Assembly (NCBI RefSeq): GCF_000003855.2
Contig: NW_003101666.1
Coordinates: forward strand, 1,473,956 to 1,537,955
Direction: 5' to 3'
DNA: 64,000 bases
Source of the DNA: Blastomyces gilchristii SLH14081
Taxonomy: Eukaryota > Ascomycota > Eurotiomycetes > Onygenales > Ajellomycetaceae
Positions 45,896 to 57,200 of the stretch are shown here, piece after piece (within the stretch, counting starts at the first letter, position 1; every line of letters begins with the position of its first letter). The translations under genes and the position numbers were made by a program. The notes below the pieces were generated by a model that ran no database searches, was not told the origin of the DNA, and worked only from the letters and a program-made list of their open reading frames with translations.

Positions 45896-46565
45896 CCTGC
45901 CACTTCTTACCCATGAAAGCCCCCATGTAATAGGGGCTGAGCCTAATTAGTAAGGCTTGGTGCGGGGTAGAACTCCCTACTGCAAGCCAAGCCACTAGTT
46001 AAGCGAGATCCTGCGAACACCCACCAGGGCCGGCATGGGGTGCCAATGTCCCACTATCCTACTGTGCACCTGTCAGGGTTCTAACGATATAGAGCCAGCC
46101 TAATGTAGTGGTTATACACTACTTAAGCGAGTCCCTAACTAGGGCTGTCATCGGAGCCTAGCTCCCCCCCAAATACAGGGAATGATTTTGAAAACCACCC
46201 GACTAGCAGGCCTAGACGCGCATCTAGGCCCTAGGCAGGGCACCCTGATAGGCTAGAGCCTGCAAGCTCCCTGCCAAGCCCTAATACTGGCAGGGAGGAC
46301 TGCAGTCATCGAGCCTATGGTTAGTCCCTAACACGGGGCGAGGCCACGACGGCTGATTGGTAGGCCTATGGGCATCTAATGGGGCCGAGATCAGCAACCG
46401 GAAGCTTGGTGTGTACCAAGTGGGCGGTGGCAGCCACTAACTAACGCCCCTGGAAATTAGTGGCTGGCCTGAGAGGATGGACGCGGTGGTTGGTTAATTA
46501 TAGGGGGTTAAATGTAATTAGCTTAAGATGCATCCTGCGGGTGGCTAGCACCTGTAGTCTCTTAT
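45896..46565 (+). ncRNA. GC-rich, hairpin-dense body of the composite retroposon
   Basis: About 670 bp of normal, CpG-containing sequence within an otherwise CpG-free block. No long ORF. Several perfect short hairpins are visible: GGCCTAGA/TCTAGGCC, CTTGGT/ACCAAG with a GTGT loop, CTGCCA/TGGCAG, CCACTAA/TTAGTGG, TAGTG/CACTA and AGGCT/AGCCT. The density suggests a structured RNA (or former 5' UTR), but I cannot assign it to a known RNA family. Confidence 0.5.
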
Positions 46566-47590
46566 AGACTTACAAATAAGTGAACTATCAAAAGAGAAAG
46601 AATATGAACAGTATTTGAAGAGAATTTCTACAATCAATATAAAAGACTCTATTCTGATTTATTCAGATGACTCAAAAAATGAGAACTTAAATAGATTAGA
46701 CACAGACATTGCTTATACTGAAGATAATATTAATTTTATCTCAGATTTCTGAAATCTAGACTCTGAATGTGAAGTCTTTGATACAGAACTATTTATAATA
46801 GTAAAAGCTTTCAAACTTATTGAAATAAAATCTTATAAAAGAGGAAATTATTTGAAAGAGATATGAATATTCTCTGATAGTCAAGCTGCTTTAAAAAGAC
46901 TTAGAAATAGTCAGATTCATAATAATCAAATCAATCTTGAACTGATCTTAAACTCTGTTTTAAAAATTCAAAAGAGAAGAATATCAAAGCTGATAATTTA
47001 TCTGCACTAAGTTCCTGCTTATATGAATATTCATGACAATGAATTGACTGATTCAGCTGTAAAAAAGAGTGCAGAATTAAGCAGATCTATTCAAAAAATT
47101 ATGTCCTGGTCTTTTATAAGAAGAAAAATAAAAGAATCTTGTTTAGACAAGTGAAATGAAAGCTGATAGAAATAAAAGAAGAGTATACATTATTCAAGAT
47201 TTGAAACAAAACCCAAGTGAAAATCTTGTTTAATTAAATGTAAAAAGAAAATATTCTCATCTATAATACAGCTGAAACTAGGACATGGCTATTTCAAATC
47301 TTATATACAAAGATTTAATGATAGATTTAACTCAATAGAATGCTCATTCTGCAATATAAATGAGAATTCTGAGTATATTGTAATACACTGTGCATTACAT
47401 AATAGTCTCAGAGTCAGATTAAAAGAGAAGTATGATTTAAATCAATTAAATATAAGATTCTTATTCTCAACTGAGACAGAAATTAAATACTTAATAGACT
47501 TTCTATCAGAAACTCAAGCAGCTACAAGAAAATGACTAAATTCAGAATTATCTGAATATGAAGAGAAGAAAATCAATCAGATATAGTCTG
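46566..47590 (+). pseudogene. LINE RNase H domain and C-terminal zinc finger (decayed)
   Basis: The main frame, interrupted mainly by TGA where Trp is expected, reads a Tad/I-type LINE RNase H domain with its four acidic positions: Asp in 'ILIYSDDS' (46660-46674), Glu in 'DTELF' (46786-46788), Asp in 'FSDSQAALKRL' (46876-46878) and Asp in 'HDNELTDSAVKK' (about 47,033). Then comes 'KLGHGYFKSYIQRFNDRF' and a C-x2-C..H-x4-C finger (CSFC..HC, from 47341). This is the usual C-terminal end of Tad-clade ORF2. Endonuclease and RT are absent from this copy. Confidence 0.85.
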
Positions 47591-49128
47591 TTAAAACAGC
47601 TATACACTCTCTTTTAATAATTTGTTTTGTTATAGTCTCTCTTTACTTTATCTTTTTCTTTATCTTTTTCTTTCAATTTCTTTCTATCTATCTGTTTAAT
47701 GTGTCTATCTTTGAGACTGTGTTCTTTTTCTCTTTTCTTTTATCATGATATTGTCAAATGATTTCAAAGTATCAAAAGATGTTAAAACACTGCAATTTGT
47801 AAACAGTTTTTGTATTCTGGGCTGGAATTTTCTGATTTTGCATATCTGAAATTGATGAATGTATAATAGTTAACTTTACAGACATAGAAAAAACCCTGAG
47901 AACTAAAGTTCTCAGGTAGATGTCATAGTCTCTGACTGCATACATCTATAATTGAAGAATAATAATAATAATAGTATTGACAGAGATCTGTGTAAGATTC
48001 ATAGTCTTATGAATATTATCTTTATGAATTCTATTATTATTAGAGAATATTAAGCTTCTGTTTTAAGTATTTAATAAGATGTCTTATTCAGATAGTCAGA
48101 CAAGTTCTAGTATAAAATTATAGTCAAGATTATTAACTTTGTATATATAAGTATCTTCATATTGATATTCTCTGATATCTATGTTTAGTTTTATTATATA
48201 ACAAGTGTGAATGTCTTTTGAATCATCAAATCCTGCAAGAAGTCAGGGTTTTAATATGAGAATACACGGAAAGATTATAATATCTTATCACTGAAGATTT
48301 AATCATTGCATAGTAATATAGACTGCTGTCTATCATAGCTTTCATATTATATATATTATTAATTACAGTAGATACAAGAATCACATTCATTATTATTTTC
48401 TCTTTAAATTATTATCATTCAATCTCTTCAAGCTTCTGTTTATGAATTTCAATAGAAGTCAATCTTTTCCCTGTTTCATCAGAGTATTCTCATAGTTATC
48501 TTTCAAATCTTTCTTCAATGAAATGTGATTGATACAAACTACTGATATTAATCTTTCTTTTGAATAAGAGAATATATAGACTAATCAGTAGTTGAAAGTG
48601 ATATATTCTGATTAGTTATAATTAATACATATCTCTTATTAATATCAATCAGTGACTTCTTCAGAAGTGATATCAGAAACTCAGAACTCTGTTCAGACAG
48701 TAGAAACTCTTGCTTATGTATAGATATTTAAGTTCACTCAATTCATAATATATGCATTATCATTCTTCAGTGCAGATATATGAGTAACTGAGATATAATA
48801 TCTTCTATCACTGTTCTGTATACTCTTAAGCTTAATTAAATAATCATTTAATATTCAGAGTTGTATGTAGAAGCCTTTATATATTAAGTCTTTATTTACA
48901 CTTATAGAAGTCTGTAAGAGTTTGAAAGTTAATGATTTCTTAAGCATACTAATCTTTATTTAATTCTTTCAAGATTGACTATCTACTTTTAGAATCTTGA
49001 TATTGAAGTCAGAAATAAATGTTATAAGAGAAGTGTTTCTCTGTCAAACACTCTGTAATTAATCTAATACTTTCTATTGCATAGCAGTGTCTCAGAACAG
49101 AATATCAAGATATTTGATAGTATTATCA

Positions 49129-49406
49129 TGTGACGGGCTGCGCCCCATCAATTATATAGACTATTCCGTTACACTTCACAGATTTCTACCACTCTGATTC
49201 TCGGTCGCTGATCCTCGGCTGAAAACCTATGAAATTTCTATTCTTCCGCCCCGAAGTTTCACCATATACATCACTGTATACACATATAAATATTCACTCT
49301 GATTACTGATTCTCATACTTTCTCTTTCTTTTCTTCTCTAACATTTTTCACTTTATTATATAAGACTTATATATTATACTGATCTATTCAGTGTAGGTCT
49401 CTTACA
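49129..49406 (+). repeat. 5' LTR of gypsy copy E1
   Basis: 278 bp from TGTGACGGGCTG to TCTTACA. The first 130 bp keep several CpG (ctcggtcgctgatcctcgg, ccgccccgaag) although the internal part has almost none. Confidence 0.85.
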
Positions 49407-50418
49407 CTTGAAAAATGTTCATCATCTTCTTATTAGAAATGATTATTTATATATTATCTTCTCATTAGAAATGATTACTCACTGAGATATCAGAACATAT
49501 AATAATATGTAAGAAATAGAGAAACAGTTAAGTAGTTAAGCAGACACTGAGTTTTAATCAGTTAAGTAGATACTGAGTTCTTAAATAGAAGCTTACTTAT
49601 CAGTCACTCTGACTCTGTAACAAGATCTTATGAAGAAGAATAAGATCTTATAAAGAGAATATTAGTACAAGATTTAAGAGTTCTAACATTACAAATATAT
49701 AAGATATTCATATAATTACACTTCTTTCAACTTTATAGATATTATACATCTAATAATTGATATAATCATATCTAATGATAATATGAGAGAACTCTTAAAC
49801 ATAAGTATAGATATAATATCACAGTAACTCTGAGCAATGTTAAAATTATAATAGTAATAAATAGCTAATATGTATATAACTTAATAATATTAATATAAAG
49901 AGATTCAATGATTATTTTAATAAGAAATTCATATAATTTCAACATCTACAGAATTAAATATAAAAGTACTGAAAGAATACTTAAATACTTCTACATATTT
50001 TAATACTTCTGATATCACTCTCTACTTATTATAAAGAATGAAAATGCTTATAAAACTGAGTATAGATGAAGATGTCATTGATTTATTAATTAATTAAGAT
50101 TAATATATTAATGAATAATTGAAGAATTGTGTGAAATAGAAGTTTTATTCATGAATGAAAACATGTGAATCAGTATTATAAATATCTGATAATATTACTG
50201 AATATCTTAATATTCTGTTCTAAGATACTACTATATAACAGAAAGTATTAAATTAATTACAGAGTATTTAACAGAGAAATACTTCTCTTACAACATTTAT
50301 CTCTGACTTTGATATCAAGATTCTAGAAGTAGGTAATTAATCTTGAGAGAATTAAATGAAGAATAGCATGCTTAAGAAGATATTAACTTTTAAACTCTTA
50401 CAGACTCTTATAAGTGTA

Positions 50419-50797
50419 GCCTCAGTGACTGAATGATTAATGCGGCCACCCGGTAGTGCCTTGGCATGGGAAACCAAGACATGTGGGTTCGAAACCCGCA
50501 GAGAATACATTAAATCTGAAACTCAAGCACCTCAGGTTTCTAATAAATACAGAGATGTACAAATCACTTCAATGAATCACTCTATGTTTCTAAACTGAGA
50601 AGTTATTATTGTATGTATCTAATTATCACTTCTTTGTATTTTTCTATGTTCTTGTTATCTTGATACAGTCTTAACATCTGTATTTCCTTCTGTATAATTA
50701 ACACTTGACCTGTATTTAACATCACACAAGAACTCATTATAAGCTCCGCTTGCATATGAGTATAATAAAAGAATAATAATAATAATAATAATAATAA
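50419..50797 (+). mobile_element. tRNA-derived SINE inserted in E1
   Basis: 379 bp flanked by the 13-bp duplication 'tcttataagtgta' (50406-50418 and 50798-50810). Copies E2 (around 61,064-61,076) and E0 (around 48,897-48,910) carry the empty site. The head resembles a class II tRNA gene: A-box region TGACTGAATGATTAATGC (50426-50443) equals TGGCCGAGTGGTTAAGGC with mainly RIP-type changes, and the B box GGTTCGAAACC (50486-50496) is intact. A body of about 240 bp without ORF follows, then an (AAT)n tail (50,771-50,797). The same tail type ends the LINE, suggesting the LINE machinery mobilised it. Confidence 0.88.
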
Positions 50798-51083
50798 TCT
50801 TATAAGTGTAAATAAAGATCAGACTTATGAAGATTTCTGTATATAACTCTGAATATTGAATAACTGTCTTATCAAGCTCAAGAGTATACAGAACAGTAAC
50901 AGAAGATATTATATCTTAGTCACTTATATATCTGTACTGAGAAATAACAACAATGATGTAGATGTTATAAATTGAGTAGACTTGAATATCTATATATAAG
51001 CAAGAGTCTTCACTGTCTGAATAGACTTCTGAGTTTCTGAAATTACTTCTGAAGAAGTTGCTGATTAATATTAACAAGAAGTG

Positions 51084-51125
51084 TGTATTAACTGTAATTA
51101 ATCAGAATATATTACTTTCAACTGC
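51084..51125 (+). pseudogene. Gag CCHC knuckle remnant of E1 (His to Tyr)
   Basis: Reads C-I-N-C-N-*-S-E-Y-I-T-F-N-C. Compared with E2 at 61342-61383, the His codon CAC has become TAT. Confidence 0.7.
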
Positions 51126-52194
51126 TGATCAGTCTATGTATCTTCTCACTTAAAGAATGAATTAACTTCTGCTCATATTAATCACATTACATTGAAAGAA
51201 GATTTAGAAGATAACTATAAGAATACTCTGATAAAATAGGAAAAAGATTAGCTTCTGTTCAAATTCATAAACAGAAGCTTGAAAAGGTCAGATAATAATA
51301 ATTTAAAGAGAAAATAATAATGAATATAATTCTTGTATCTACTATGATAGATAATATGTATAATATGAAAGTTATGATAGACAGTAATCTATGTTATTAT
51401 ATAATGATTAAATCTTCAGTTATAAGATATTACAATCTTCAGTATATTCTCTTATCAAGACTCTGACTTCTTGCAGAATTTAACAGTTCAAAGAACATTT
51501 GCACTTACTATATAGTGAAACTAAATATAGATATCAGAGAACATTAATATGAAGATATCTATATATATAAAGTTAATAATCTTAATTATAATCTTATATT
51601 AGAACTTGTCTGACTATCTGAATAAGATATCTTACTGAATACTCAGAAGAGAAGCTTAATATTCTCTAATAATAATAGAATTCACAAAGATGATATTTAT
51701 AAAACTATGAATCTGACACAGATCTCTATCAATGTGTATGAAATACTCTGAAAAAGAAGTCACTGATAGAATCACTGACAAGGTCACTAATAGCAGAATT
51801 ATATAATAATATACTTTATTAGTCTGACTTAGACTGGCCGTGTGACCGTGTCTGAGACCAGGATCAAACTTTATAGTTATCATATTGCCTAAAAGCATTA
51901 CTTCTAGTCATGATTTGTGTTCATTACATTGATCTCAAATCACATTATTTCAAATATTAAAGGTCTCAGATTCACTTTTCAAATAAAAATCTAGTCTCAG
52001 ATAAAGAATATATTTAAATTCTTAGTTACATTTTCATTCTGATTTCATTATTAAGAATGATATCAAATGAGATCATGAAATCATTTCTCACTTATATAAT
52101 ATTATAACATAGTACTCATTTATTAAAAATTTAATAAAGAGTATTATTAAATATCATTACTTTTCTAAACACAGATTATAATTCATATAATTTT

Positions 52195-52345
52195 AATTAT
52201 GAAAAAAATATAAAATACAAAAAAAAACAAAAAACAAAAAATAAAATAAAAACAAGAAAAAATCACAATAAAAAAAAAAAAAAAAAGAGAAAGAAAAAAA
52301 AAAGAAAAGAAAAAGAAAAAAATAAAAAATAAAAATAAAAAAATC
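52195..52345. repeat. A-rich low-complexity tract within the hAT element
   Basis: About 150 bp of A with scattered G, C and T on the plus strand; its complement yields an artificial Phe-rich frame. Confidence 0.8.
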
Positions 52346-53445
52346 AAGATTGCAGAGCTGCAGTACTCTTAAAATACTCACTTCTTATAGTCTTTACAAT
52401 ATTCATCATTAATTATGTATCTCTCATAGTAAGAGTAATATAGCTGTAATGAGTTATTATCTTAACATCATCTAATAAATAATCAGTATATATCAGTATA
52501 AATATGAATAATTAGAAAATATACACTTAAAAAGTGTGATCAGAGTGAACTCTGCTGTCACTTAAATGACATCAAGAATAAAACACTGAAATTGATGATT
52601 TCTGTCATCAATTTCACAGACAAGGTGTGTGAAGATGATCTTGAGAAATATAAGATTTCTCAACTTCTGATAAAAATGAATCTCACAGAGAGACTCTATT
52701 TTCATGATATCAGAGACTGAGTATTATTAAAAAGCATTACTTTTATACAATGTATATATACTTACTGCAATAATTCACTCTCTGTGTATATAACTGAGAG
52801 TTGCAGCTTTCTCATACTGCACAGCTCTCTCTGAGATACTGCTGTTGATTTATAACTCATACAGTCTCTCAGTTCAGCACACACTGCATGTATGCAGTTC
52901 TGTGTGCTGATACTGTTTTGATCATTATAGTCTGATGTGATACTCACTTTTCACAGGTCATGTTTCATTTGAGAGAGGGAGAAAAGATATAACTGTTGTT
53001 TTATTGAGAAGAGAATGAATAATTAGTATTATTAAATATAATTTAATTCATCTGTATTTAAAATTTGATTAGTCTATACTCTTCAATTTGAGGATTTCTA
53101 AGAGTGTTTTAATAGTTTTCATATCAGCTTGAACTTAGTGATGAGTTGAAGAAGAAGAGAAAAGAGAGAAGAAAGAAATAAGAATAACTTATCTTTATAA
53201 TATAAAAATAGAGAATTACTGTAATCATTCTTTCTAGTAATAAAGATCTGTTTTCTGCATGTATTTCTGATATAGATTATATGATAAATGCATACAAAGA
53301 ATATCAATAGTACATGTATTGAATGAAGATAATATTACTATACAATACTGTAGCTGTTTCTGTACATCTTTGAAAGCTGTTAATAGTTTCTTTGTCTCTT
53401 TATATTTGATAAGTTAATAATATATTTCAATGCACTTCTTCTTTC

Positions 53446-53528
53446 ATCATCATTATTATCATTATTATTATTATTATTATCATCATTATCATCATCATCA
53501 TCATCATCATCATTATTATTATTATATT
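53446..53528. repeat. (ATC/ATT)n microsatellite within the hAT element
   Basis: A mixed run of atc, att and cat trinucleotides over about 80 bp. Confidence 0.85.
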
Positions 53529-54049
53529 ATTACCTGTCTTCATCTCTCTCTCAACACTTATTAAAATCAATTATATTATCTCTCTTCAAATATTCTGCAG
53601 TTCTGTGAATCATCAAGGTGCATGAGCACTGTCACAGATTGAAGAGAGAGAAGAAGAAGATGTTTAAGTGTGAAAAGACAGATTGTAAGATATATTATAA
53701 TATCTTGAAGAGACTCTGTAAGAGAGTAGAATGATAATGATTTTAAGTAACACTTCTGATAGATTTAGACTGAACTAAGTATAGAAATAATGTGAATGAC
53801 ACTGTCTGTAAGAGATTAAAAAAGAAGACAGTGAAGAGTCTTATACAGTAGCAGTGAAACCAGAAAAAGTTCTGAGAATGATTTAAGATTAAGATAAAGA
53901 GAGAGAGAGAGAAGAAGAGTATTACTGTAAATAAACAGTGATAGAAGAAGATTAAGAAGATATTAGAGTGAGAGATAAAGAAGTCAAAACTGGTAAGTTT
54001 TTTATTAAGAGATAATGATTTTTAATAATACTTCTGTTCTCTAATTGAT

Positions 54050-54300
54050 TAGCAGAAGCTGACAGAGAAGAGAGGAATTGAGGCCTTGTTCAGATCTCAA
54101 ATGCACTTCATGATTCAGAACATTGAGAAGACAGCTCTGCTCTCTGAGTATGTCAATCTGCTTATCACTGAGATGAAACCTGAGACAGCAGATCAGAAAA
54201 TGCAGGATTTTAAGATGCAGATTGACCTGACTGAAGAGAAGCAGTGAAAACTCTTCTCTGAGAAGACAGTAGAGAGAGATTTTGAGATGATTATTATCTC
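54050..54300 (+). pseudogene. Better preserved open frame inside the hAT element, unknown product
   Basis: From about 54,050 a plus-strand frame reads about 63 codons, including 'MHFMIQNIEKTALLSEYVNL' and 'KMQIDLTEEKQ', to one TGA and then about 25 more codons. It is predicted helical and charged. Just upstream (about 53,990) is a donor-like 'ctggtaagttttt' and acceptor-like 'gattag', so it may be the last exon of a transposon gene. No family recognised. Confidence 0.4.
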
Positions 54301-56589
54301 AGATGAGAAGAAGAAGAAGAAGAATGAGAATGAGAAGTGAATTATAAAGAATGATGAGAAGAATGAGAAAGAGAAGAAAGATAATGAGTAGAAAAAGTTT
54401 TTTTCTTTTTATATTAGTTAGTTATAAGTTCATAACTATTAGTTAATAATTGAAATTAATTTTAAGTTTTCAAAAATTATTGTATAAGTTATAATCAATT
54501 ATCAATATCAGAAATAATATACATATATATATTCAACTATTATATCACTATAATGTATAAGTATCAACATTTTTTCAACATTAATATTCACAATATTAAT
54601 ATATTTTTAATGATATTATCTGATAATGCAATTTGATAACACTCTCTTTCATAATATTAATATATTTCAAGAAATATGACAGAGATTAATCAAGATTGTT
54701 TATTTACTTTTATACATTGATGATATTCAATCTGAGTTAGTACTAAAATTATAACTAAGCTAAGAAAGAAGATTATTTTCTCTTATATTAATTCTTCTTA
54801 CACACATCAGTGATCAGTTATTGAAAATAAATTATTATCTTTCTTAAATTATTATTATATCTTCTAAATTCACTTCTTTCACTTCTTTTACTTCTATTGA
54901 AGATTCATAAACTCTTCAAGAAATCACTGTGAATTACAAAGTCTATGTTATTTACAATTCAACACAGAATACTCTCTTTTAATTATGATGAATAACTACT
55001 TCATTCTTCACATCTGATTTCAGGTCATAAAATTTATGAAAAACTCAACACAAACACTGAGATAAACTATGAAATAATTATCAACAGATTGTATTGTAGA
55101 TTACTGAAGAGTCATCTCTCTACTGTAATCACTGTAACTTTATTCAGAAACATTCATTATAAACTAATCATGACTCTGAAGAAATTTCCTGACATCTGAA
55201 GTCATCAGAATGCAGATAATAAAAGAAAAATAATCAGAAAATTACTACTGAGCTGATAAGTTACTCTATCAGATAATGATTTTTAATAATACTAACTTTC
55301 TAATTTGAAGAAAATCATATGAAAATAATTATATATCAGTACTCTGATTTCATAACTCTTATCTGATAACTTCTGTGAATAATTACTTTGTATATATATA
55401 TCTCTGAATCTTTCTCTTTAATTAATTGAAAACTCTGAATTCTGAACACTTCTTCAAATGCTTAATTCAAATCTTCATATTTTATATTAATTCTGTCTTC
55501 AGTTCAATCTTGAGATACACTACTAAGTTAATATACAACATCTAGAATCAGAGTTGAAGAATCATTAAAGAGTATCTCTCATAGTAAATATATAAACTAG
55601 TATAAACAATCTTATATTTATAAGAGTTATATGTTATTACATTGATAAGAACTGAACTTATTAAGAGACATTAATTGAATTTGAATTATTAATCAGTAGT
55701 CATACTGAGAATTATATAATAGAGATATTAATGACTGTGATTAAAAATAACTATTGAGATATTAATCTCAGTCTTCTTACAATTACAACTAATAATGCTG
55801 TGAATAACTATACTATGATGAACAGCTTAAAGCAAAAATTGACTTTGTATTTCTGAAATAATAAACAAGGTTATATTCTCTGCATTGCTTATGTGATTTA
55901 ACTTGTGATATAAACACTGATAAAGAATCTTAACATTAAGATAAAAAATAATGAGATAGCTGATTCTTGAGATAAGAATGAGATAAAAGTAATTACTCAA
56001 GTAACTTTTACATTCACTTTACAAAAGATAATATTTTTTGATAATACTTTTTAATATTGCTTTTTAATAACACTTTTTGATAACACTACTGTTAATTTTG
56101 AATAGATTAGCTAATAATTTAAATATCACAGATTTAAAACATTGCTAATGCAATTTGTATCTTCTCTAAATAATAATAATAATTTCATGATATTCAATAA
56201 ATAAACAAATCAGTCATATCACTGAATATGATACAGAATATTAGAATACAGTGAAGTTCAATATATGAGATAACTATTCAGACTCTTCAATTGTGTCAGA
56301 TAATTGATTATTGAGTGTAACACTCTGATCAGAAAAAGATTCAGATATTGAAACTTTCTGATATAGAGTGAACTTAGTTGAAATATGTGATTGATTTACT
56401 GTTTCAGTTTTATAAGATAATAAAGACAGTCTCAATCACTTGTACATCAATGCTGCAGTCAGTCTGATGAGTATATAACAGTTTATTTACTCATCTTAAG
56501 AAGCAGTTAAATCACTTAAAAAGAAATTCAGTCTGAGATGATACTATAGTGCAGACTATTATTACTGTAAGAAATAAACTAGTATATTA

Positions 56590-57200
56590 CTACAGTAAAA
56601 CTGAACAATCTTTTGCAGAGTACTATGCTATAGCAGCTCTACTAGATTTCTTCTGTTAAGTTAATATCTACACTTCTCAAGATTGAACAGAGGAGAAATG
56701 AGACTTATATGTCAAATTAGTCTGAGACTACTACAATGTTAACTATCAGAGATTTGAATAAGCAGATATTAGAGATGTGAAGACAGTAAAATATAATTCT
56801 CTAGTAAGTAATAATCTTTGATAATACTCTATATCACATAGAACTATAATACTAACTTTGAAACAGAACTTACATACATTGATTACAACTGAAAATCAGG
56901 CAAAACTATATACTTGTAAAACTGAATTTAATCACTATCTTCAAGATGATTTAACAAATTTACACATTAAATCAATTCTAGAGTTATAAAAAATTGTTGA
57001 GAGTACATATTCAACTATTGTACTGATAATGTGTGATATTCTGATAATTTCATTGATAGAGATGAGAATAAAGTGAAAGTTTAACTCAAGCTGAGATATT
57101 TATTACTATCATTGAGAACAATTACAAGAAGAAATAATCAAGAAACTCATGATTATAAAATATAGAATTATCAGACAGTTTAATATCTCTGATTACAGTA
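56590..57200 (+). pseudogene. hAT transposase C-terminal remnant
   Basis: Reading TGA/TAA as mutated Trp/Gln codons, the plus strand gives 'YYSKTEQSFAEYYAIAALLD' followed by a Trp-rich stretch ending 'LYVKLV*DYYNV', resembling the 'YY.KTD..P.YAAA..L.P..KW.Y.E..W..eW......V..LW..Y' block before the dimerisation region of ascomycete hAT transposases. Further on, 'H*EQLQEEIIKKL' recalls the 'SWER.QL..EIIe.LEC.K' end of the hAT C-terminal domain. Identification rests on these patterns plus the ends. Confidence 0.5.

Larger units (their letters stand above)
45815..47972 (+). mobile_element. Composite tRNA-headed LINE-tailed retroposon
   Basis: One 2158-bp unit flanked by the perfect 14-bp duplication 'agtattgacagaga' (45801-45814 and 47973-47986). 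Paralogous copies E1 (51723-51736) and E2 (62008-62021) carry the uninterrupted target. From 5' to 3' it has a tRNA-like head (45815-45895), a GC-rich hairpin-dense body (to about 46,565), the RIP-decayed 3' third of a LINE coding for RNase H and a CCHC finger (46,566-about 47,590), a 3' UTR and an (AAT)n tail. Because a single duplication encloses everything, head and LINE tail moved together. It is comparable in principle to the MINE chimera (WEIRD plus MGL LINE) of Magnaporthe, but with a tRNA-like start. Confidence 0.88.
41343..49128 (-). mobile_element. Gypsy copy E0 (minus strand), carrying nested insertions
   Basis: The 3' LTR is at 41343-41621. Reading right to left come gag (about 49,128-48,000), RT with the degenerate YLDD block near 45,035-45,075, RNase H (about 44,300-44,800) and integrase remnants. 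It is colinear (inverted) with copies E1 and E2. It is interrupted by a composite retroposon (45,815-47,972) and a LINE piece (42,548-43,467). Its 5' part and 5' LTR are not in the window: E1 begins inside its gag at 49,129. All frames are destroyed, and it is the most heavily mutated of the three copies. Confidence 0.85.

Noticed and set aside
52193..53307. Three minus-strand ORFs of about 60 codons
   Set aside because: One is the A-rich tract in complement, the others are chance frames inside the decayed hAT element.
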